Source: DATFNI01 sp963787205 (GTDB lineage: Bacteria > Bacteroidota > Rhodothermia > Balneolales > DATFMH01). From it: a stretch of DNA of 64,000 bases. Position 1 is the first letter of the stretch, and each line of letters starts with the position of its first letter. The stretch is from positions 87,651 to 151,650 of the forward strand of contig CAWBCD010000028.1 of NCBI GenBank assembly GCA_963787205.1, given 5' to 3'. The notes below the pieces were generated by a model. That model did not search any database and was not told the origin of the DNA. It saw only the letters and a list, made by a program, of their open reading frames with translations. The position numbers and the translations under genes are program-made. This document shows positions 8,449 to 15,943 of the stretch, piece by piece.

Positions 8449-8878
8449 ACGCTGTCCCGACATGCTAACTACTTTCTTCCTCAAGAAACTGTGTCAATAT
8501 TATCTGTAAAAAAAAATGACTATCCGCAAATAGTACAACCACTGCATAACAGGGGTTTTACAGCCGGGATTCTCTGGAAACCACATCCCGATTCATCGGG
8601 AAAAACAGACACGATGTTCACAGAGAAATAAGGCTGAATCTTTCAGATCGTTTTTATTTGACAATGGGCTTTTCATGAAAACTGACCTGATGACGGACTG
8701 ATATAAAACCGACCTATCACCTGATAAGCCAATATCCTCGCCAGGCAGAATGAATCCCAAAATAAAGAATTCACCCCATCTATTGCCTGTTTACCCAGAC
8801 ACACATTGGGAGATGCAAATCTATACATTAATATACTTTTGCTAGAAAGTTTTAACCTTAAACAATACCCCAAAAATC
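8449..8878. other. Intergenic stretch with a small hairpin and a possible promoter
   Basis: A short stem TCCCGA/TCGGGA lies at 8586-8601. TACTTTTG at 8834-8841, about 38 bases before the next start codon, matches the Bacteroidota TAnnTTTG -7 box and may be the promoter of the lipoprotein gene. No protein-like frame was recognised. Confidence 0.4.
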
Positions 8879-9715
8879 ATGATTAATCATTACAAGGAGA
8901 TTACTAAATGGAGCCTGGTTACGGCTTTTGTCGTAATGCTCTCCGGGTGTGGACTCATAAATAAAAGTCATACCAGCACCCAGAAACAGGTAAATGTCTA
9001 TATGAAGACCAATGCGTCTGCCAAAACATATTCCAACCCAAATGGTTTGTCAGAGGTATCGCAGACATCAACACCTGATTCAACCCTCAAACTGACCAGT
9101 GTTTCCATGTATGTTAAAGCGATGATGTTGAAAGGCATCATGACTGACACGACCAATGGTGTCCAGGATTCGATGTCGCATGGTGATGATGATATGTGGG
9201 ATCATTATAAGGCGAATGCGCTTACTTTCAGTCAAAAGAATTTTGTAGTGAATCTACCGCTTAATCAGGATAGTGTGATGATTTCGACCAGCCAGGTTCC
9301 GAGTGGAAAATATTATGGCTTGTTTATGCATATCAGCAGACCGGATTCGGCAGATTCAGCTAAGTTTCCTGATTTCGTTTCCGGATCATCCTGGAAGGAC
9401 CGGTATTCGCTGATCGTTAAAGGGACCTATAACGGTCAGGATTTTGTCTACAAATCGCACCGCAATTTTATCATAGGCATGCCCATCAATCCGCCAGTGA
9501 CGATTACCGATTCAACAGCCAGCGTAAATGTAAAGTTGACGGTGAATACCTCTAAATGGTTCATCAATCCATGGACAGGTAAGGTGATCGATCCTACCGA
9601 TTCCACCAAATTCCGTATGATAGACTGGACAATTATGAGATCATTTTTTGCCCATTGCGGTGAACATGATTATGAGTATGAAGGCGGCTTCGGCGGATGG
9701 GGCCACCATCACTAA
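8879..9715 (+). CDS. Lipoprotein of unknown function, DUF4382-like, paralogue 1
   Basis: The 278-residue protein has a signal peptide with lipobox MLSGC (Cys at about 24), so it is probably lipid-anchored. The body has alternating beta strands: VNVYMKTNA, LKLTSVSMYVKAM, NFVVNLPLNQDSVMIST, VPSGKYYGLFMHI. This order resembles DUF4382 proteins, though I cannot confirm the family. A second half has PPVTITDSTASVNVKLTVNTS, then KWFINPWTGKVIDPTD. It is clearly paralogous to the protein at 10041-10835. Distinctive here are a SHGDDDMWDHY insert and a C-terminus with scattered His, Glu and Tyr ending GWGHHH, which might bind metal. The ATG at 8879 lacks a good Shine-Dalgarno site. Confidence 0.75.
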   Translation: MINHYKEITKWSLVTAFVVMLSGCGLINKSHTSTQKQVNVYMKTNASAKTYSNPNGLSEVSQTSTPDSTLKLTSVSMYVKAMMLKGIMTDTTNGVQDSMSHGDDDMWDHYKANALTFSQKNFVVNLPLNQDSVMISTSQVPSGKYYGLFMHISRPDSADSAKFPDFVSGSSWKDRYSLIVKGTYNGQDFVYKSHRNFIIGMPINPPVTITDSTASVNVKLTVNTSKWFINPWTGKVIDPTDSTKFRMIDWTIMRSFFAHCGEHDYEYEGGFGGWGHHH

Positions 9716-9744
9716 GTAAATAAATCCCTTTTATTTTTTCACAA

Positions 9745-9777
9745 AACCCCGTGTCAAAAGGCACGGGGTTTTTTTTA
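9745..9777 (+). terminator. Intrinsic terminator after lipoprotein 1
   Basis: Stem AACCCCGTG (9745-9753) and CACGGGGTT (9762-9770) is followed by a run of eight T. The rest of the gap up to 10040 is AT-rich and holds no recognised gene. Confidence 0.88.
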
Positions 9778-10040
9778 ATCAAGAGTCTGGCATATCTATC
9801 CTTACGGTGTTGAATTAGGGGAATATGATGACCTCCATCAGATAGACCACCATTCTAAGCGGCTATTCATCCCGATCCGGATAAAAAAATCTTATCCGTC
9901 AATTCGATATATCCCCCGTAAGGCAACTTTTAATAAGAAAAATGAATCCTTTTAATGTTAAAGCTTGCCATTAATTAGATTTATATCTACATATAGATGC
10001 GTGTCTAACTACGTCTACAACATTAAGTTACCCCTCTAAA

Positions 10041-10835
10041 ATGAATAAATACTTGAAAAAAGGTTACTGGTGGAGTCTGTTAGTCGGACTTCTAATGATG
10101 ATTGGTGGTTGTAATGTCACTAATAATAATAGTCAACCCGGGGCAAAGCCGGTAAATGTCTACATGCAGACAAAGGCTAGCGGAACAACGTATTCCAATC
10201 CGTATGGTCTGTCTGAAGTGCCAGGTACCGCTGCCGTTGATTCGACATTGAAACTGACAAGTGTGTCGATATTTGTCAAGAAACTCAGGCTCAAAAGTGT
10301 TACCGAGGATTCTCTTGATTTCCAACAACAGAATCTGGTGGTAGATCTTCCCCTTGGCAAGGATAGCGTTCAGATCTCAACAAAAGCTGTTCCACAGGGT
10401 TCTTACGACGGACTGAGTTTACATGTAGGAAAACCGGCCTATGCAGATTCGTCAAAATATCCTGATTTTGTCGCAGGCCCGTCCGAACATCAGCGATATT
10501 CGATGATCATCAGCGGTACGTATAAAGGGAAGAGCTTTACCTACAAAGTTCATCATGAGTTCGAATTCGAATTAAAGCTCAATCCCCCGTTGGTCATCAG
10601 TGATTCGACGGTCAGCGTTGACGTGAACCTGTTGGTAGATACATCCAAATGGTTTGTTAATAAGGAGACGGGTGCCACTCTTGATCCGACCAATCCGGAT
10701 GATCTTGAACAGATTGTCGAGAATATCGATTCATCTTTTGAAGCCCACAGAAGGGAGCATGAAAGAGAAGACAACCACAACAGCAACCACGACAGTGGAA
10801 GTGGTTCGGGAAATAACAGTGATGGCGGTAATTAA
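10041..10835 (+). CDS. Lipoprotein of unknown function, DUF4382-like, paralogue 2
   Basis: The 264-residue protein matches the previous gene block for block: VNVYMQTKAS, YSNPYGLSEV, LKLTSVSIFVKKL, LVVDLPLGKDSVQIST, YDGLSLHVGKP, HQRYSMIISGTYKGKSF, KWFVNKETGATLDPTNPDD. A lipobox MIGGC puts the lipidated Cys at about residue 24. It lacks the SHGDDD insert of its paralogue, and its tail is different: EHEREDNHNSNHD, then a Gly/Ser/Asn-rich end. The two genes arose by tandem duplication, and each has its own terminator. Function is unknown. The charged His-rich tails suggest metal or surface contact, which is only a guess. Confidence 0.75.
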   Translation: MNKYLKKGYWWSLLVGLLMMIGGCNVTNNNSQPGAKPVNVYMQTKASGTTYSNPYGLSEVPGTAAVDSTLKLTSVSIFVKKLRLKSVTEDSLDFQQQNLVVDLPLGKDSVQISTKAVPQGSYDGLSLHVGKPAYADSSKYPDFVAGPSEHQRYSMIISGTYKGKSFTYKVHHEFEFELKLNPPLVISDSTVSVDVNLLVDTSKWFVNKETGATLDPTNPDDLEQIVENIDSSFEAHRREHEREDNHNSNHDSGSGSGNNSDGGN

Positions 10836-10866
10836 ACTTTTACCTGCGCCATAGCATCATCGGGAG

Positions 10867-10893
10867 ACCCCACCTTGTGTGGGGTTTTTTTTT
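10867..10893 (+). terminator. Intrinsic terminator after lipoprotein 2
   Basis: Stem ACCCCAC (10867-10873) and GTGGGGT (10879-10885) is followed by a run of at least eight T. Confidence 0.85.
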
Positions 10894-11132
10894 GTCTTTT
10901 GGAGGCTGATTAACACAAAAACGATTGGTGGTTATTCTGTCTTCAACTTCTAATCCCGTCAGAGACAAAGAAGAGCTCACCAATCTGTCACTGTGTCCGT
11001 ACCTCAATTCCCTGTAGGTGATACCGGTGTGATTATACCTATAAAAAACATTTTGGAATGACCGGACAAATATTAATTTTAAGAAGGCTTGGTGAACTTT
11101 TATATATGTGGATTCGAAGATTAGGTGATGTT

Positions 11133-11531
11133 ATGTATAAAAGGAATAAAATAGTTGGTTCGTTTATTTTGCTGCTCCTTCTCACTGCGTGCAGTATCAC
11201 GGTAGGTAATCATAAACAGCGGTACAGTGTTTACGGGAGCTGGAAACTTGTTCAGGTGTCGGGCGGACCAGACGGCAATGCGAGTAATGTTAATAAATCG
11301 CAGCATCTTCAGTTCAATACCGATAATACATTCGCATGGTATCATGGCAGTACGTTATGGGCTCACGGCAAGGCCGATTTTTTCATGGAGAATAATGTAC
11401 CGGTTGTCCAATTTACCCCGGTCGAGAATGTGACTATAGTAAATAAGCGGTATTCACTGACCGAACAATCTCAGTTGCGGCTTACCGATGAGTGCTCGGG
11501 TTGCTATCTTTATATATTCGGTCCGAAATGA
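11133..11531 (+). CDS. Small lipocalin-like lipoprotein
   Basis: I place the start at ATG 11133, which gives a clean lipoprotein signal (YKRNKIVGSFILLLLLTAC). An in-frame ATG at 11058 would add 25 residues before the signal and is unlikely. The mature part of about 110 residues begins YGSWKLVQVSGG and has short beta strands (HLQFNTDNTFAWYHGS, PVVQFTPVENVTIV). This layout is seen in lipocalin-like or META-type small bacterial lipoproteins. It ends ECSGCYLYIFGPK, with a Cys pair. A similar end (CSDCY) is found in a decayed fragment at 12156-12263. Function is unknown. Confidence 0.6.
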   Translation: MYKRNKIVGSFILLLLLTACSITVGNHKQRYSVYGSWKLVQVSGGPDGNASNVNKSQHLQFNTDNTFAWYHGSTLWAHGKADFFMENNVPVVQFTPVENVTIVNKRYSLTEQSQLRLTDECSGCYLYIFGPK

Positions 11532-11706
11532 CGGGTGTATTTCAGATGTTTTGTGTCGTTATTATGTTTATAGGCATCTGATTTATTGTTTCTTGTATTG
11601 ATTAACGTGGGTTTGATATAAGAATATGGTGTCTATTCAATCCCGAAGGTGTCAGGGAGTTAATCTGACTTTTTAAATAAAAAACCCTGTAACCCTGGCT
11701 ATTCTG

Positions 11707-11735
11707 ACCAAAATCCCCCGCGGAGGATTTTGGTC
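11707..11735. terminator. Hairpin, possible terminator
   Basis: Perfect arms ACCAAAATCC (11707-11716) and GGATTTTGGT (11725-11734), with one more G-C pair outside. CTTCCTTT follows on the plus strand. It lies 175 bases after the lipoprotein stop and may end that transcript or belong to the dispersed repeat next to it. Confidence 0.4.
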
Positions 11736-11781
11736 TTCCTTTAAAATAAGGTGAGTTCGATATAAGAAAACAACCTCTCAA

Positions 11782-11989
11782 TGTCATTTCGACCGATGTG
11801 GAGTCCCGATTTGTTGGCAAGCTCCTGATGAGAAGGGGTAATTGCCCCGGCATTCATGCCGGGTATCCATGAAACAAAATTTGTATTGCAGGGTTTTAAC
11901 CCTTTTATGCACTCACGGGAAGGGCTAAAGCCCTTGTCTGTAGTCAGATTTTCCAACCCCGGCCTGAAGACCGGGGCAATTCTGACATT
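11782..11989. repeat. Dispersed intergenic repeat with GC hairpins
   Basis: The block opens with TGTCATTTCGACCGATGTGG and ends AATTCTGACATT, so the ends are loosely inverted. Inside are GC-rich hairpins (CCCCGGC...GCCGGG, GGGCTAAAGCCC, CCCCGGC...ACCGGGGC). Such blocks are common non-coding repeats in Bacteroidota-related genomes. It fills most of the 768-base gap from 11532 to 12299 together with the fragment at 12156-12263. Confidence 0.5.
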
Positions 11990-12155
11990 ATATGCAAGGG
12001 TTAATCAGCCATTTCGGTTATTGGAAGGTCCCTCATGACATTAGAGTTGTTATTTTATTTGCATTGGGTTTTTATGTTGAACTCACGTAAATACTAAGGG
12101 GAATAATATTAGTCTTCTTTATCTGGATCTGACGTTGTTTAAGGCGAATTTATAA

Positions 12156-12263
12156 AATTACGAGGCCTATTATAAAAGCGTTAGTCGTATTGATTTGATC
12201 AATAATCAGGGAGAGTTGAATGTGATGGGCGGCTGTTCTGATTGCTATAATATACCTTTGTAA
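12156..12263 (+). pseudogene. Possible decayed 3' end of a second small lipoprotein
   Basis: A 35-codon open stretch has no start and a stop codon just upstream. It ends RIDLINNQGELNVMGGCSDC plus a short tail, resembling the last 25 residues of the lipoprotein at 11133-11531 (RYSLTEQSQLRLTDECSGCY). It suggests a former tandem copy. The similarity is short, so this is tentative. Confidence 0.3.
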
Positions 12264-12299
12264 AATCCATGTAATGCCATTTCAGGAGTTTGGGGGCCG

Positions 12300-13283
12300 T
12301 TATTTGACTACAAATGGTCCGAATTGATGATGTCGCCGCGAAAGGGTGTCGGCATAAGGCGGGTACGGGCAGTCAATCGGTTTCTTCGACAGATCCGGGT
12401 AGTCGTGTTCCTTCCCGGGCAGGTCAGGCCTGGGTTGATCGTTGATATAAGCAGCCACGTCATATGCCTGGCCATCCGTCAGTTCAGGATGATTATATAC
12501 TGTGCCAAATGGCATGTTTCCTTTAATGAATCGTGCGGCTGTTATCACCCGGTGCATACCGGCTCCCTGGTTGAAGCTGTCGCCCCCCCAAAGCGGCGGA
12601 TACTGATATCCCTTTGAAGAATCACCCGGAGCGTTTAGTCGCCCTGCACCGTTTACGCCATGGCATCGTATGCAATTAGCCAGGAAAACAGCTTTCCCGT
12701 GTGAGAGGTTCGCGGCCCGGTCTGGCAAGTTAATAGGTAAGAACCCCGTTCCTTTGGGTTTTTTAACCTGTTTTCCATCTTTATTTAATGATTGGAAATA
12801 AGCCACAATGGCCTTCATTTCTATGCTGTTGACTGGGAGTGGCTTGCCGTTCATGCTGCGCTGCATGCATCCGTTAATGCGGCCTTCAATGGATACGATG
12901 GTATCGGCGCGGCCCATGAATTTAGGGTATCGGTGGAGAACGTCGATAAAGGACGCCGAGAACATTTTCCTGCCGGCATCGAGGTGGCAGTTCGTACAGG
13001 CAAGATGGTTGCCCGCAAAGCGCATGGCGGTATCGGGAACATCGGGACCGATGAATGAGGCGGTCTGCGTCAGCAGCAAAAAGCCGTAGTGGACCAGGTG
13101 CGACTGAGATATCTTATGCCGGGTCGGAGTGGTCTTCGTGGTATTCTTTATGCTGACACTATTATTTGGTTTCGGATTCAAATGCTCGTAAAACACCAGC
13201 CCCATAACAGAGGCAAAAATCACAGCTGCCGGCAAAATCGTCTTAAGCCGAAATGGATGTCGCTGATTCCTTCTGTTATGCAT
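12300..13283 (-). CDS. TsdA-like dihaem cytochrome c (thiosulfate dehydrogenase/tetrathionate reductase family)
   Basis: The 327-residue periplasmic protein has an N-terminal anchor or signal at about 14-31. It has two c-type haem sites: CTNCH in HLACTNCHLDAG and CIRCH in LANCIRCHGVNGAG. Between them lies GRINGCMQRSMNG, the block that in TsdA provides an axial Cys ligand to the active-site haem. NMPFGT later could supply the Met ligand of the second haem. TsdA enzymes join two thiosulfate molecules into tetrathionate, or do the reverse. The gene is alone, with no sox genes nearby. Family assignment is good; reaction direction and true substrate are inferred. Confidence 0.8.
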   Translation of the reverse strand: MHNRRNQRHPFRLKTILPAAVIFASVMGLVFYEHLNPKPNNSVSIKNTTKTTPTRHKISQSHLVHYGFLLLTQTASFIGPDVPDTAMRFAGNHLACTNCHLDAGRKMFSASFIDVLHRYPKFMGRADTIVSIEGRINGCMQRSMNGKPLPVNSIEMKAIVAYFQSLNKDGKQVKKPKGTGFLPINLPDRAANLSHGKAVFLANCIRCHGVNGAGRLNAPGDSSKGYQYPPLWGGDSFNQGAGMHRVITAARFIKGNMPFGTVYNHPELTDGQAYDVAAYINDQPRPDLPGKEHDYPDLSKKPIDCPYPPYADTLSRRHHQFGPFVVK

Positions 13284-13519
13284 AAATCTGATAAAAACCT
13301 GATCGTAACCTGTTTATGATAGTACCGGTAAGCAAAGTGTTTGTCAACAACAAGGTGATAGTATAAGATGAATAAAGAAAGATTTGGACAAACTTAAGTC
13401 CATCGTTTTATCAAATGAACAGGCAGAACTATGAATGAAAGAGCATGAGATTGTGTTTAATCTGCTCATCTGCAAAAGGCATTATGGAGAAGAATTGAAG
13501 TAAAAAGATCTATCGTTTT

Positions 13520-14470
13520 ATGGAATACAGGAGGTTGGGGAATACAGAGCTGACTATTGCGCCCATTGTTTTTGGTGGAAATGTGTTTGGCTGGACCATC
13601 GATAAAAAGCAGTCCTTTGAAATGCTTGACGAATTTGTGGCAGCCGGTTTTGATGCCGTTGATACGGCTGATGTGTATTCACGATGGGTAGAGGGCAATA
13701 AAGGCGGTGAATCGGAAACCATCATTGGTGAATGGATGAGATCCCGCGGAAACCGAGATAAGATGACCGTAATTACCAAGGTTGGCTCTGATGTTGGTCA
13801 GGGCCATAAGGATCTGACTGAGAAGCATATTCTGGATGCCGTTGATAAATCGCTGGCCAGGCTCCAAACAGATTACATCGATCTGTATCTGACTCATTGG
13901 GATGATGACCGTACACCGGTCGAAGAAACACTCGGTGCCTATAAAAAACTGATTGATGCAGGAAAAGTGAGATGGATTGGTGCTTCCAACCTGTCACCTG
14001 AAAGACTTCAGGCATCACTGGATGCCAGTAAAGGCGGTGATTTGCCCAGATACGAGGTATTCCAGCCCGAATATAACTTGTACGATCGTCAGGGATTTGA
14101 GCACGGTGTAGGATCCTTGTGTCGTGATAACGGTTTGGGTGTAATCACATACTACTCATTGGCGAATGGTTTTCTAAGCGGCAAATATCGGGCAGAGAAA
14201 GATCAGAATAAAAGTGTTCGTGGCAGTCGTGCCCTGAAGTATATGAATGACAGGGGATTTCGCATCCTTGGCGCATTGGATAAACTCTCAGACAAACACG
14301 AGGTCAGTCAGGCTGGGATTGCGCTTGCATGGCTGATTAACAAACCACCGGTAACAACCCCCATTGTGAGCGCCACAAAAATCAGACACCTGAAATCATT
14401 TACCGAAGCTGCAGAGCTCGATCTGGATGACGATGACATGGCACTGCTTGATGAGGCTTCAGCTTATTGA
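13520..14470 (+). CDS. Aldo/keto reductase
   Basis: The 316-residue protein has the full (beta/alpha)8 aldo/keto reductase pattern. MEYRRLGNTELTIAPIVFGG opens it. The catalytic tetrad candidates are Asp and Tyr in FDAVDTADVYSRW, Lys in VITKVGSDVG and His in LYLTHWDDD. NADPH-site blocks near the end are VTTPIVSATKIRHLKSF. This is the soluble YhdN/Tas-like group that reduces assorted aldehydes. It is a single gene; the substrate cannot be told from sequence. Confidence 0.92.
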   Translation: MEYRRLGNTELTIAPIVFGGNVFGWTIDKKQSFEMLDEFVAAGFDAVDTADVYSRWVEGNKGGESETIIGEWMRSRGNRDKMTVITKVGSDVGQGHKDLTEKHILDAVDKSLARLQTDYIDLYLTHWDDDRTPVEETLGAYKKLIDAGKVRWIGASNLSPERLQASLDASKGGDLPRYEVFQPEYNLYDRQGFEHGVGSLCRDNGLGVITYYSLANGFLSGKYRAEKDQNKSVRGSRALKYMNDRGFRILGALDKLSDKHEVSQAGIALAWLINKPPVTTPIVSATKIRHLKSFTEAAELDLDDDDMALLDEASAY

Positions 14471-14857
14471 GGGATATTTCAACACAACCCCAAAAGACAA
14501 TCTTGTTCTCTCAAAAAAGAGGTCATTTATTTGAAATTCAGCAGCGTACATTATGTTTATAAGCATGTGTTTTTTATACATTATTTTATGATCTTAGCGA
14601 TCTTCGCGGTTATTCTATCGACTTTGTCTCGCGATACAATTTCCGGTAACCCAACAATCTTCAAATTTGATCCCAATGAAGCTTGAAATGATAAAAGTAT
14701 TCAAACTTTATAAGGTTTGATTATTTGGGTAATAATGGTTTGATCTTATGCCCTCCATTAGATTTATATCACCTCATTTTAAGGGATTATCAGTGTAAAT
14801 ATCAGTAATATATAAAGTCGGTTATATAAGATGGTGGGAGGGTAAAATTCAGATAGC
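14471..14857. other. AT-rich intergenic stretch
   Basis: No protein-like frame, strong terminator or known RNA was recognised. TTATATCACC-type AT-rich tracts near the right end may hold the promoter of the membrane-protein gene. Confidence 0.4.
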
Positions 14858-15682
14858 ATGATGAAAGAACATCAATTATTCGTCATCAGGATACTGGCCA
14901 TATTACTGGCAGCACTCCTGATCGTTGTATCAAGCTTCGGGGCTTTTGTTGAAGCTACCTACTCGAGAGAAGTTTCCTCCATGGCCACGCAGGGTGTAGG
15001 GCAGGATCTGGTAAACCTGTTCATCGTTTCCCCGTTATTACTGCTATCGTTGATCTTCATGGAGAAAAATAGCAAGGCGGCCACATTCATTTTTGGTGGC
15101 ACCGTTTTATATGTGCTGTATTCGTTTGTTATCTATAGCTTTGGCGTTCATTTTAATAATCTGTTCCTCCTGTACTGTTTGATCTTAGGAAGTTCGCTTT
15201 ATCTGTTTATTCTGTACATCTCCTATGTGAGCGGGATGGACGTAAAGCATTGGTTTGAGGACAGCATACCTGTAAAAACGATAGGTGGATATTTCTTTCT
15301 GGTCGCTGTGATTTTCTATTTTCTGTGGTTAAGCGACATCCTTCCTGCCATTATCAATGACACGATTCCTGAAAGTGTCATGGAATACGACCTCCTGGTT
15401 AATCCTGTACATGTAATGGACCTGGCAATTGCTCTGCCTGCTTTGATCATAACGGCCATACTGCTGATAAAAAAGAATCAACTGGGATATATACTGACCC
15501 CAATTTTACTGGTGTTTACCATTCTGTTGACCATCGCACTGGCAGCTATGGTTATTTCATTGCAGATCAAAAAAATGATGACCGACGGTTCCATTGCGGG
15601 GTTTTTTGTGATTCCGGTACTGTTCAGTTCCACCTTCCTGATTCTGTTTCTCCGCCGGATGAAAAGACCGGTAACGATGTGA
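14858..15682 (+). CDS. Integral membrane protein of unknown function
   Basis: The 274-residue protein is strongly hydrophobic with about seven spans: residues 8-30, 50-66, 72-90, 98-120, 142-160, 190-208 and 216-236, plus a last one near 248-266. Features include an extracytoplasmic-looking loop SFGAFVEATYSREVSSMATQ after the first span, QGVGQDLVNLF before the second, and an Arg/Lys-rich cytoplasmic end. I do not recognise the family. No neighbour on the same strand suggests a role: the upstream gene is an aldo/keto reductase 390 bases away and a repeat element follows. Confidence 0.8.
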   Translation: MMKEHQLFVIRILAILLAALLIVVSSFGAFVEATYSREVSSMATQGVGQDLVNLFIVSPLLLLSLIFMEKNSKAATFIFGGTVLYVLYSFVIYSFGVHFNNLFLLYCLILGSSLYLFILYISYVSGMDVKHWFEDSIPVKTIGGYFFLVAVIFYFLWLSDILPAIINDTIPESVMEYDLLVNPVHVMDLAIALPALIITAILLIKKNQLGYILTPILLVFTILLTIALAAMVISLQIKKMMTDGSIAGFFVIPVLFSSTFLILFLRRMKRPVTM

Positions 15683-15739
15683 GTGTGTTAGAAACATATC
15701 CTGGCCATTCGTTGAACAGTATCAACCCAGCCAAAAGAA

Positions 15740-15919
15740 TGTCATCCTGATGCCCCGAAATCTTTCGGGGTGTAGGATCTCGAAGCATGCGAGCAGCGAT
15801 GGTTTCACCTGCATTGATCGTTCCCGTGACGCCTTGCCCACAACTAAATTACATGGTGAATAATCCGGGTTAACGTTCCGATGCATTGGGATCACCCATA
15901 AATGGGGTTCAGAATGACA
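15740..15919. repeat. MITE-like dispersed repeat, about 180 bp
   Basis: The ends are near-perfect inverted repeats: TGTCATCCTGA at 15740-15750 and TCAGAATGACA at 15909-15919. Inside is a hairpin CCCCGAAATCTTTCGGGG followed by TGTAGGATCTCG, a layout common to short non-autonomous repeats in this group of bacteria. It lies between two convergent genes. Confidence 0.6.
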
Positions 15920-15943
15920 GTGGTTGTGTTTGGTGGTGAGGTA

